NCBI RefSeq assembly: GCF_965198245.1
Contig: NZ_OZ240249.1
Location: 1-64,000 of the forward strand
Source: Poriferisodalis sp965198245
GTDB taxonomy: Bacteria > Actinomycetota > Acidimicrobiia > Acidimicrobiales > Poriferisodalaceae
DNA: 64,000 nt
Direction of reading: 5' to 3'
Shown: piece after piece, positions 23,562 to 31,921 of the stretch
Layout of the letters: each line of letters starts with the position of its first letter
Position numbering within the stretch: the first letter of the stretch is position 1
Notes under the pieces: model-generated
What the model was told of the DNA's origin: nothing
The model's database searches: none
Seen by the model: only the letters and a program-made list of their open reading frames with translations
Position numbers and translations under genes: made by a program

Positions 23562-24698
23562 TTATCGAACTTCGATGCCTTGTTCAGCGGCGACCTTCAG
23601 CATCCGCTCGGTGTATTCGACAGCGCGTACGCCGCCCACGTCATCGTCGGCTTCTAGCCGGACCGCGAGGCCCTCCGATTCCTCATCGTCCGAGGCTGCG
23701 CGCGCAAACCCAGCGACGCAATCCCAACTGTGCGTCGTTGCAAGCACCTGGACGTTGAACTTCCGTGCAGCGCGCAACACCATGGCCCAGTAGTCACGCT
23801 GCAGCGTGTGATGGATGCCGTTCTCGGCTTCGTCAATCAACAGAAACCCATTTTCGGCACTCACCACCGCCACCATCACGGCGAAGATGCGGGCGGCGCC
23901 ATCGCCAAGACTGCGCAGTGGCACCCGATCACCCCCCGAGAGGCCGACGACCAGGCGACGACCGAATGATTCGCGTTTGCGGGCTACTGCGGCAACTCGG
24001 TCCACACCTCGCCCACACGCAATGCTCAACGCCTCAAGTGCCATGTCTTCGTTGGGCGTGGCCACCACATCATCCCAGAGCAGGGCAACTTCCCAGCTAT
24101 CCATGAGACCAGGACCCACGAGTACGTGCGCAGCCTCCTCGGGCCAGTCGCCCCGCATCATTCCGCGTCGCATTGACCAATGGCGCATCGAAGGGGCGCG
24201 CCGAACTCCGACGTCCTCATCGAACACAGGCTGGTACTCGGAGTGATCGGAAAACGAAATCTGCAGTACGGGACCGTCGAGCACGGGTACGCGTTGCCGC
24301 AGGTGCTTCTGCCAATCTTCGCTCAATTCATGCACCGCCGCGATACCCACCCGCAGCTCGCAGTCCGCCGTGCCTGAACCAATTTGAATGCAGTTCCCGA
24401 GCAAGGGTCGGCGGCCAAAAAAGAGGGCTTCGAACGTTGCGCGTTCATCGGGATCGTCATCATTCGAATTCGTTTCGACTTCTTCGTGTCGTGTGAGGAC
24501 GTCGTGAAGCGCGAGTACATGACCGCGTTGCGCGAAAAGGCGAACTGCGTCGAGAACGGTGGTCTTGCCGACACCGTTCTTGCCTGCGAACAAAGTGACC
24601 CGGCCGAGGCGCTCTATGTCGAGGCGGTTAATGCCGCGGAAACCGCGGATCGACAGCGACGGTAAGTGCAATCCGTTTGTGTCGGTGTCGTCTGACAT
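23562..24698 (-). CDS. AAA/ABC-type ATPase (OLD/AriA-like) of a probable defence pair
   Basis: 378 aa. Starts LSIRGFRGINRLDIERLG, typical of AAA_15/AAA_21 ATPases. Walker A GKNGVGKT at 39-46, signature region SLGDGAARI at 273-281, Walker B FLLIDEAENG at 295-304 and switch histidine TTHS at 331-334. A long middle insert (about 75-250) carries acidic and methionine/tryptophan-rich stretches (SMRHWSMRRGMMRGDWPEE). With DUF3226 downstream it matches the ATPase + TOPRIM architecture of OLD, Gabija and PARIS-like anti-phage systems. Confidence 0.84.
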   Translation of the reverse strand: MSDDTDTNGLHLPSLSIRGFRGINRLDIERLGRVTLFAGKNGVGKTTVLDAVRLFAQRGHVLALHDVLTRHEEVETNSNDDDPDERATFEALFFGRRPLLGNCIQIGSGTADCELRVGIAAVHELSEDWQKHLRQRVPVLDGPVLQISFSDHSEYQPVFDEDVGVRRAPSMRHWSMRRGMMRGDWPEEAAHVLVGPGLMDSWEVALLWDDVVATPNEDMALEALSIACGRGVDRVAAVARKRESFGRRLVVGLSGGDRVPLRSLGDGAARIFAVMVAVVSAENGFLLIDEAENGIHHTLQRDYWAMVLRAARKFNVQVLATTHSWDCVAGFARAASDDEESEGLAVRLEADDDVGGVRAVEYTERMLKVAAEQGIEVR

Positions 24699-24839
24699 GT
24701 CGGACCGCCGGTTTCGCTCGAAACCGCAGGGTACCGCGCTGCCTGAGGACGATCAGCAGGAATTCTCGCTCGCGCGCTGGACGGGACCAGTCCTCGATGC
24801 CCGTGGTCGAAGACCCGACTCACAAACCGCGTTTCGAGG

Positions 24840-25358
24840 TCAGTGGGGGTGGTAGCCGCTGTCGATGTAGAGGGTCGGCAGGTCGAGGTCTCGGTACATG
24901 CGCACGTTGCGCATGTCGTCGTCGATGGCGAGGCGGGGGTTGAAGCCCTGTTCCTGCAAGGCAATGGTCTGGTCGCTCTTGAACATGGGCGAGGGGCGGA
25001 AGTCGCCCATCGGCCGCATGATGAGCAGGTCCCAACGGACCTTGTGCTGTACCAGCCAGGTGAGGGTCGCGTCGGATACCCATGTCGGCCGTGACGTGAG
25101 CGCCACCACCACCATTTTGGGGACCAGCAGTACCAGCAGCTCGGCCACCTCTTCGAGCACGTCGTCGCCGCCGACGTCGGCGAAGAACGAATCCCAGTCG
25201 CGCCAGGGGCCGTCCAGGTGGTGCTGGCGGTGCGCAGCGTCGGCCAGCACGCCGTCAATGTCGACGATGACGCAATCGCCGGGCGGCACTGGATCGGCCC
25301 GCCACCACCAGTACGACGGCCAGTCGTCCTGCTCGGTTACCACGGGCTCACCGGACAT
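24840..25358 (-). CDS. HAD-superfamily phosphatase (polynucleotide kinase 3'-phosphatase-like)
   Basis: 172 aa from ATG 25358 (MSGEPVVTEQDDWPSYWWWR). The nucleophile motif DIDGVLADAAHRQ (DxD), the second motif VVALTSRPTWVSDATLTWL and the distal acidic motif LAIDDDMRNVRMYRDL form a complete HAD active site. The substrate is not predictable; similar short HADs act on nucleotides or 3'-phosphoryl ends. The last residues GYHPH close the frame 141 bp upstream of the ATPase start. Confidence 0.78.
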   Translation of the reverse strand: MSGEPVVTEQDDWPSYWWWRADPVPPGDCVIVDIDGVLADAAHRQHHLDGPWRDWDSFFADVGGDDVLEEVAELLVLLVPKMVVVALTSRPTWVSDATLTWLVQHKVRWDLLIMRPMGDFRPSPMFKSDQTIALQEQGFNPRLAIDDDMRNVRMYRDLDLPTLYIDSGYHPH

Positions 25359-25449
25359 CCATCGCCGCGCACGCACGGCGTCGATCCGGCAAGTGACCGT
25401 CGTGATGCACGTCAGTGACCTCGAAGCCGGAGAAGCGAGGCGTCGTAGC

Positions 25450-27453
25450 TCAGTCTTCGCTCGGGGCTTCGGCCGCGCGGGTGCGGATCTCGTCCACCAC
25501 GCCGGCGTCGGCGAGCGTGGTGGTGTCGCCGAGCTGGCGCCCTTCGGCAACGTCACGGAGTAGGCGGCGCATAATCTTGCCCGAGCGGGTCTTGGGCAGG
25601 TCCGGCACCAGCACCACCGCCTTGGGGCGGGCAATGGCCCCCAGTTTGGTGGAGACGTGCTGGCGGACTTCCTCTCGCAGCTCGTCGGTGGCGTCGTGGC
25701 CGCCGCGCAGGATGACGTAACCAACGATGGCCTGACCGGTCGTGGCGTCGGTCGCGCCGACCACGGCGGCCTCGGCAACCGACGGATGGTCGACCAGCGC
25801 CGATTCCACCTCGGTGGTCGAGATCCGGTGGCCAGAGACGTTCATCACGTCGTCGACACGCCCGAGCAGCCACAGGTAGCCGTCATCGTCGATCTTGGCG
25901 CCGTCCCCGGCGAAGTAGCGGCCCTCATACGCGCTCCAGTAGGTCTCGCGGTAGCGCTCGGGGTCACCCCAGATGCCACGCAGCATCGACGGCCACGGCT
26001 CGGTGATGGTCAGGTAGCCGCCGCCGCGCTCCACGACATTGCCGGCATCGTCGACCAGCTCCACCGAGATGCCGGGCAATGGGTGGGTGGCAGAACCGGG
26101 CTTGGTGGTGGTGACGCCCGGCAGCGGGGTGATCATGTGGCCGCCAGTCTCGGTCTGCCACCAAGTGTCCACGATTGGACAGGTGCCCCCGCCGATGTTG
26201 GAGTGGTACCACATCCAGGCTTCGGGATTGATCGGCTCGCCGACCGTGCCGAGCACCCGCAGGCTGGACAGGTCGTGCCGCTCGACCTCTGCTGAACCCC
26301 ACTTCATGAACGTGCGGATGGCTGTCGGCGCTGTGTACAGCTGGGTCACCCCGTAGCGCTCGATGATGTCCCACAGCCGGTCCTTCGGCCAGGCCGCTCG
26401 GTCGCCGTCGCGGAACTCCGGGCGCGGCGTGTCCGGTGTGCCCTCGTACATGATCGACGAGGCGCCATTGGCGAGCGGCCCATACACGATGTAGCTGTGC
26501 CCGGTCACCCAGCCGATGTCGGCCGCGCACCAGAACACATCGGCGTCGGGCTTGAGGTCGAACACGTAGCGATGCGTGAACGCCACCTGCGCGAGATAGC
26601 CCCCAGTGGTGTGCATGATGCCCTTCGGCTTGGCCGTGGTGCCCGAGGTGTACAGCAGGTACAGAAGATCCTCTGAGTCCATGTGCTCGGGCGGGTAGTC
26701 GGCCGAGGCGTCGGCCATCAGGTCGTGATACCAGTGATCGACGCTGTCGTTCCAAGCGACGTTTTGGCAGGTGCGGCGCACGACGACCACGTTCTCAATG
26801 GAACTCGTCGCGGCCACCGAGGCATCGGCGGTGTCCTTGAGACCGAACGGCTCGCCGCGGCGGTAGCCGCCGTCGGCGGTGATGAGCAACTTGGCCGAGG
26901 CGTCGTCGATCCGGTCCGACAGCGAGTCGGCCGAGAACCCGCCGAACACCACCGAATGGGCGGCGCCGATGCGGGCACACGCCAACATCGCCACCGGCAG
27001 TTCGGGGATCATCGGCATGTAGATGCACACGCGATCGCCGCGCTCGACGCCGAGGCTCTTCAACACGTTGGAGAACTTGCACACCTCGTTGAGCAGGTCG
27101 GCGTAGGTGATAGTGCGGGTGTCGCCGGGCTCGCCCTCCCACCAGTACGCCACCTTGTCGCCGCGGCCGGCGGTGACGTGACGGTCGAGGCAGTTGTACG
27201 AGACGTTCAGCGTGCCGCCGATGAACCACTTGGCGAAGGGCAGATCCCACTCGAGCACGGTGTCAAAATCGCGGAACCAAGTGACGTGCTCGCGTGCCTG
27301 TCGCGCCCAGAACGCCAGCCGGTCAGCGGCTGCCTCGTCGTACAGCGATTGGTCTGCCACAAGCGCAGCGGATCGGAACTCCCCGGCGGGCTCGAAGACG
27401 CGGTCCTCGACGTAGTAGTCCTCGATCGTCGCTTGAGTAGTTGCGTCAGCCAT
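25450..27453 (-). CDS. acs: Acetyl-CoA synthetase
   Basis: Makes acetyl-CoA from acetate, ATP and CoA. 667 aa from ATG 27453 (MADATTQATIEDYYVEDRVF). AMP-forming signature YTSGTTAKPKGIMHTTGG, TWWQTETGGHMITPLPG, the hinge region YLWLLGRVDDVMNVSGHRIS, and PKTRSGKIMRRLLRD, whose lysine is the acetylation-controlled site in Acs enzymes. The gene follows the nuo1-methyltransferase unit after 141 bp on the same strand. Confidence 0.95.
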   Translation of the reverse strand: MADATTQATIEDYYVEDRVFEPAGEFRSAALVADQSLYDEAAADRLAFWARQAREHVTWFRDFDTVLEWDLPFAKWFIGGTLNVSYNCLDRHVTAGRGDKVAYWWEGEPGDTRTITYADLLNEVCKFSNVLKSLGVERGDRVCIYMPMIPELPVAMLACARIGAAHSVVFGGFSADSLSDRIDDASAKLLITADGGYRRGEPFGLKDTADASVAATSSIENVVVVRRTCQNVAWNDSVDHWYHDLMADASADYPPEHMDSEDLLYLLYTSGTTAKPKGIMHTTGGYLAQVAFTHRYVFDLKPDADVFWCAADIGWVTGHSYIVYGPLANGASSIMYEGTPDTPRPEFRDGDRAAWPKDRLWDIIERYGVTQLYTAPTAIRTFMKWGSAEVERHDLSSLRVLGTVGEPINPEAWMWYHSNIGGGTCPIVDTWWQTETGGHMITPLPGVTTTKPGSATHPLPGISVELVDDAGNVVERGGGYLTITEPWPSMLRGIWGDPERYRETYWSAYEGRYFAGDGAKIDDDGYLWLLGRVDDVMNVSGHRISTTEVESALVDHPSVAEAAVVGATDATTGQAIVGYVILRGGHDATDELREEVRQHVSTKLGAIARPKAVVLVPDLPKTRSGKIMRRLLRDVAEGRQLGDTTTLADAGVVDEIRTRAAEAPSED

Positions 27454-27594
27454 CGGTACCCCTGTCTCGTCGTGCTGCATCCGAATGACCCGGATCGGCA
27501 ACGCCCGGGCTGCTCAGTCAGATTCGCAGAGTAGTTGCCGCCCGCCAAGCGGCCCACAGCGAGACGCAACGCATGAGAGATATCCCAAATCTGG

Positions 27595-28626
27595 TCAGCC
27601 GGTGCGCCACTCAGCAACCCAGAAGGCGCCGAAGCGATCGGGATCGGTCAGCGCCGATGCCTCGTCAAGCAGGGCCCTCGCAGCAAGGGCTTCGGCTGTG
27701 GGGGCCGTCCGGCTGCGTTCCCACAGTGCCCGTGCCCCGGCGGTCAGCGTGGCGATGCCGGCTGCGCTGAGCCAGTCGGCCTGGGAGCTCAATGCGGCAC
27801 CGGGCGGCAATTGATCGAAGGCCACCTCGCAGGTGATGTCTGCAGTGCCGGGCTCGCGCAGCGGGTCGTGCCCTCGGCGTTGGGAGCGGTAGGTCCGCAG
27901 CCAGTCGCCCGATTGCCGCGCTGCCAGTTCGGCAGTCCTGCGCACCCCGTAGTCGAAGATCAACACGCGACCGCGGCTCAGCAGGCCCAGCGCACGTCGC
28001 ATCCAAACAGCTGCCCGCAGCTGCAATGGGATTCGTGCGCCGACGCCCGCTTCGGGAGCCAGTGCAGCGGCCATGTTGACGGCGTCCGCCCCGGCGGCAA
28101 CAAGCACCTCGACGGCAGCAGACTCGCTGCGCTGCACGTGCACTTCCTGCCACCCGTCGTGGGACCGTTCGAGCAGGCGGAACGGCAGATTGTCGAGCAG
28201 CTCGTTAGCAAGCACCACACCCACCAGCGGACCCGACGGAAGATCTGGCACCGCCGCTACCGGCTGCTCGACATCCTGGGCGCCGACCCGCGCCTCAGCC
28301 TCGGAACACTGAGAGCCCACGCGCTCGACCATCACGTAGCGCAGCGCTTCACGGCACTCGCCAAGATGGGCGAGCACATTGCTGCACAGCGTCCCGCGGC
28401 CGGCACCTCCCTCGACCACGACGAATGGGTCGGGGCGATCCAGCTCATGCCACGTGCGGTCCAAGTATCCAGCCAGGCACCGAGCAAACAGCGATCCCAG
28501 TTCCACCGAGGTGGCGAAATCGCCGTCGCGCGCTCCGGGATGACCCCCTCGCACGTAGAAGCCCGAATCGCCATACAGCGCTTCGTCCATGTACGCGTCG
28601 AAGCGCTGAGCCCCAGCCATCGACAT
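27595..28626 (-). CDS. SAM-dependent methyltransferase, MidA/NDUFAF7 family
   Basis: 343 aa. The SAM-binding loop VVVEGGAGRGTLCSNVL and the family motif VVLANELLDNLPFRLLE identify the DUF185/MidA family. Eukaryotic members (NDUFAF7) methylate an arginine in the NuoD-equivalent subunit during complex I assembly. The gene begins 36 bp after nuoN of the 11-gene nuo operon, which supports a role in maturation of that complex. The spacer holds a small hairpin (28639-28655). Confidence 0.85.
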   Translation of the reverse strand: MSMAGAQRFDAYMDEALYGDSGFYVRGGHPGARDGDFATSVELGSLFARCLAGYLDRTWHELDRPDPFVVVEGGAGRGTLCSNVLAHLGECREALRYVMVERVGSQCSEAEARVGAQDVEQPVAAVPDLPSGPLVGVVLANELLDNLPFRLLERSHDGWQEVHVQRSESAAVEVLVAAGADAVNMAAALAPEAGVGARIPLQLRAAVWMRRALGLLSRGRVLIFDYGVRRTAELAARQSGDWLRTYRSQRRGHDPLREPGTADITCEVAFDQLPPGAALSSQADWLSAAGIATLTAGARALWERSRTAPTAEALAARALLDEASALTDPDRFGAFWVAEWRTG

Positions 28627-28638
28627 CAGTCTGCACAG

Positions 28639-28655
28639 CGGAGCACAGCGCTCCG
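28639..28655. other. Small hairpin between nuoN1 and the methyltransferase gene
   Basis: CGGAGC, loop ACAGC, GCTCCG gives a 6-bp stem inside the 36-bp spacer. There is no T-run. It could lower expression of the methyltransferase relative to the nuo genes. Confidence 0.3.
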
Positions 28656-28662
28656 CCAGCGC

Positions 28663-30300
28663 TCAGCCGCCGAAGTCGAATGTTGCGATGTCGCCGAAGT
28701 GGCTGACCAACCCGGGGAAGATCCCGAGCGCCAGCGTGGCGATCGCGGTGATGGCAAGTGCCGCCGCCAGGGCCCCAGTCATCGGTATCGGTCCTGGGGT
28801 GAACCTCACCATCGTGGCCGGGCGAGTCTCGACGGCAACAAGGCCACCCTCGTCGGCACCTGTCTCGGCTGGCAACTCGACAGCCAGCTCGTCATCGGTG
28901 TCGTCACGCGTGTCCACGCCGAGTTCCACCATTTCGGGCACCGGCTGAATCCACATCTGCACCAGCACCCGGGCGTAGTAGCCGAAGGCAATCACTGCGT
29001 TCACGGCCACGATCGCGGCGAGCACCCAGCCCGCAGGTGTGCTCGCATCAGCCAGTGCCCGGAACACGACGAACTTGGCGAACCATCCGCCTGCCGGCGG
29101 GATGCCGGCAAGTGCCGCCAGGAACAGGGTCATGAGCACCGCCATGCCAGGCGCATAGCTGAACAGTCCGGCGTAGCTGTCGATCGCGCCAGAGCGGGTG
29201 CGACGAGACACCGCCAGCACCACGCTGAACGCCCCCAGGTTCATGAAGGCGTAGATGATGAGGTAGACGATCACGGCCTCGCGGGCGCTCGCCAGGGTGC
29301 CCGCGGTGCTCTCTTCGTAGGCAACCGCAAACGGCACAAGCATGAAGCCGCCCTGTGCCACGCCCGAGTACGCCAGCATCCGCACGATGTTGGTTTGGCG
29401 CAGCGCAATCAGGTTGCCCACCGTCATCGTCACCACAGCCAGTGCCCAGAAGAACGGCTGAACGACGTCCTTGGCGCCCTCGAAGGCCGCGAACACGAGC
29501 GCTAGCAGCGCCACCATTCCCGCCGCCTTGGATGCCACCGACAGGAACGCTGTCACCGGCGTCGGGGCACCCTCGTAGGTGTCGGGCGCCCAGGTATGGA
29601 ACGGCACGGCCGACACCTTGAACGCGAAGCCAATCAGCACGAACAGGATCGCCACGATGACGATCGGGCTCGAACCTTCGCCCTTGAGCGCTGCTGCAAT
29701 CGTCCCGAAGTCGGTGCCGCCGGACACGCCGAACAGCAGCGACATGCCGTACAGCATCACCGCCGAGGCAAAGACCCCCATCAGGTAGTACTTCAGGCCG
29801 GCCTCGTTGGAGCGCGGGCCGCCCTTGCGCCACGCAGCCAGCATGTACGCGGGAATCGACAGCAGCTCCAGCGCCACGAACACGCTCACCAAGTCGCGCG
29901 AGCTGGCCATCATCACCATGCCCAGCAGTGACGTCAGCAGCAGCGTGTAGTACTCGTTCTCGTAGTAGTCGCCGTCACGCACGTAGTCGACTGACATCAG
30001 CACCACGATGTAGCCGACCACGATGAACAGCGCTTTGACCACCAGCGAGAAGTCGTCGACAACGTAGGCCCCACCGAACATGGACCGCTCCGCACCGTCG
30101 GCCGCGAGGGTCAGGATCGGTATCAGCGTGACCAGCAGGCCGATGCCGGCCAGCGTCGGCATGATCCGCTTGGCGCGATCGTCGAACGCGATGTCGGTGA
30201 CCGTGACGAGCGTGCCGACGCCAAGCAGGGTCAGCTCGGGTGCGAGCGCGTGCCAGTCAAGTGCCGGCCGTACAAACGCGAGCATCGCCCCGAGGTCCAT
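28663..30300 (-). CDS. nuoN: NADH-quinone oxidoreductase subunit N, copy 1
   Basis: Antiporter-like proton-pumping membrane subunit of complex I, 545 aa with about 14 helices. Conserved parts are YYTLLLTSLLGMVMMASSRD, ELLSIPAYMLAAW, GFAFKVSAVPFHTWAPDTYE (key lysine) and MTVGNLIALRQTNIVRMLAY. A charged loop (about residues 470-510, rich in Asp/Glu) precedes the last helix. Last nuo gene of the 11-gene operon; nuoM1 ends 2 bp upstream. Confidence 0.93.
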   Translation of the reverse strand: MDLGAMLAFVRPALDWHALAPELTLLGVGTLVTVTDIAFDDRAKRIMPTLAGIGLLVTLIPILTLAADGAERSMFGGAYVVDDFSLVVKALFIVVGYIVVLMSVDYVRDGDYYENEYYTLLLTSLLGMVMMASSRDLVSVFVALELLSIPAYMLAAWRKGGPRSNEAGLKYYLMGVFASAVMLYGMSLLFGVSGGTDFGTIAAALKGEGSSPIVIVAILFVLIGFAFKVSAVPFHTWAPDTYEGAPTPVTAFLSVASKAAGMVALLALVFAAFEGAKDVVQPFFWALAVVTMTVGNLIALRQTNIVRMLAYSGVAQGGFMLVPFAVAYEESTAGTLASAREAVIVYLIIYAFMNLGAFSVVLAVSRRTRSGAIDSYAGLFSYAPGMAVLMTLFLAALAGIPPAGGWFAKFVVFRALADASTPAGWVLAAIVAVNAVIAFGYYARVLVQMWIQPVPEMVELGVDTRDDTDDELAVELPAETGADEGGLVAVETRPATMVRFTPGPIPMTGALAAALAITAIATLALGIFPGLVSHFGDIATFDFGG

Positions 30301-30302
30301 CG

Positions 30303-31865
30303 TCAGCTCCGCGCCACGGCAGCGTTGATCTTGTCGACGATGTTGACCGACACGTCATCGACCATGTCGTAGATCAGGCCCGGGAAGATGCCGAACAGCA
30401 CCATCGCCACGATCAGCGGTGCCCACGCCGCCCACTCGTAGCGGTTTACATCGGCAATCGCGTGACCCTCCCACTCGGCCTGCGGCTCGCCGAAGGCGCT
30501 GCGCTGGAACAGCCACAGCAGGTAGCCGGCGGCGAACACCGTGCCCACGGCCGCGATCACCATGTAGGTGCGGAAGGTCTCTTCGGGCAGTCCTGCGCCG
30601 GGGTTGTAGGCCGACAGGATCGCCGGGAACTCGCCCCAGAATCCGGCCAGGCCGGGCAGGCCCAGCGATGCCATGGCGGAGATGCCCAGGATCCAGCCCA
30701 TCCGGGGCGCTGCCTTGAGCAGCCCGCCCAAGCGGCTGATCTCCAGCGTGTGGTACCGCTCCTTCACCGAACCGGCCAGGAAGAACAGCATCCCGGTGAT
30801 GATCCCGTGGGCCACCATGCCGAACACTGCGGCGTTGATGCCGAAGTCAGTCAGCGTGGAGATGCCCAGCATCACGAATCCCATGTGGGCCACCGAGCTG
30901 AACGCGATGAGCCGTTTCATGTCGGTTTGTGCGAGGCATCCCAACGCGCCGTAGATGATGCCGATCACCGCCAGCAGGCCGATCCACGGCGCCCACGCTG
31001 CGGCACCCTCGGGCAGGAACGGCAGCGCAATCCGCACGAAGCCGTAGGTGCCGAGCTTCAGCAAGATCGCCGCCAGGATCACCGAGCCCACCGTGGGTGC
31101 CTCAGTGTGCGCATCGGGCAACCAGGTGTGGAAGGGGAACATCGGCACCTTGATGCCGAAGCCCATGAACAGGCCGGCAAAGATGATCGCCTGAGTGCCC
31201 CGGGTCAAGCCGACGCCAGCGACGTCGGCCAGCTCGCGCATGTCGAACGTATGCAGCAGCAGGCCGTTGTCGTTGCGCGACACGAAGTACAGCGCCACGA
31301 AGCTGACAATCATCAGCGCCGAGCCGAACAGCGTGAACAGGAAGAACTTCAGCGAGGCGTAGCGGCGGTTCTCGCCGCCCCACACGCCGATCATGAAGTA
31401 CATCGGCAACAGCACGACCTCGAAGAAGACGAAGAACAGGATCAGGTCCTGCGCCACGAAGGTGCCGTTCATGCCCGATGCCAGGATCAGTATCAGAATC
31501 AGGAACGCCTTGGCGTTGCCCGGCTCGGGGATGTGCTCCCACGAGTAGATGACGCACAGCGGAATGATCACCATCGACAGGATCAACAGCGGCATCGACA
31601 GCCCGTCGAGACCCAGGATGTAGTCGGCGTCGATCGCGTTGATCCATCCCTTTTCCACGACGAACTGCAGCGACCCCGCATTGCCGTAGTCGAAGGCGAA
31701 CAGCAGGTACACCCCGACAGCCAGTGCTGCCAGCGACGAGATGAGCGCGATCAGCTTCAGCTCGACCTCGCGCGCACGCGGCACGAGCATCATCACGAGC
31801 GCGCCGATGACCGGCAGGAACACCGCAAGGCTCAGCGCCCAAGCGTCGAATCCAGTTGCGTCCAC
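30303..31865 (-). CDS. nuoM: NADH-quinone oxidoreductase subunit M, copy 1
   Basis: 520-aa antiporter-like subunit. Recognisable by DLILFFVFFEVVLLPMYFMIG, KVPMFPFHTWLPDAHTEAPTVGSVILAAILLKLGTYG and AQTDMKRLIAFSSVAHMGFVMLG, with the conserved Glu and Lys of the proton channel. Lies 2 bp before nuoN1 and 56 bp after nuoL1. Confidence 0.94.
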   Translation of the reverse strand: MDATGFDAWALSLAVFLPVIGALVMMLVPRAREVELKLIALISSLAALAVGVYLLFAFDYGNAGSLQFVVEKGWINAIDADYILGLDGLSMPLLILSMVIIPLCVIYSWEHIPEPGNAKAFLILILILASGMNGTFVAQDLILFFVFFEVVLLPMYFMIGVWGGENRRYASLKFFLFTLFGSALMIVSFVALYFVSRNDNGLLLHTFDMRELADVAGVGLTRGTQAIIFAGLFMGFGIKVPMFPFHTWLPDAHTEAPTVGSVILAAILLKLGTYGFVRIALPFLPEGAAAWAPWIGLLAVIGIIYGALGCLAQTDMKRLIAFSSVAHMGFVMLGISTLTDFGINAAVFGMVAHGIITGMLFFLAGSVKERYHTLEISRLGGLLKAAPRMGWILGISAMASLGLPGLAGFWGEFPAILSAYNPGAGLPEETFRTYMVIAAVGTVFAAGYLLWLFQRSAFGEPQAEWEGHAIADVNRYEWAAWAPLIVAMVLFGIFPGLIYDMVDDVSVNIVDKINAAVARS

Positions 31866-31921
31866 TACGAAGCTCCCTCTTGCTTAGGACTCTGATACAT
31901 GTCTCTGCGTCATTTCACTGG

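Noticed and set aside
22933..24698. Calling the ATPase pair a PARIS system outright
   Set aside because: PARIS uses a DUF4435 effector; this TOPRIM protein has the DUF3226 signature, so only a PARIS/OLD-like label is justified.
28639..28655. Terminator at the end of the nuo1 operon
   Set aside because: The stem is only 6 bp with no T-run, and the methyltransferase gene follows closely on the same strand.
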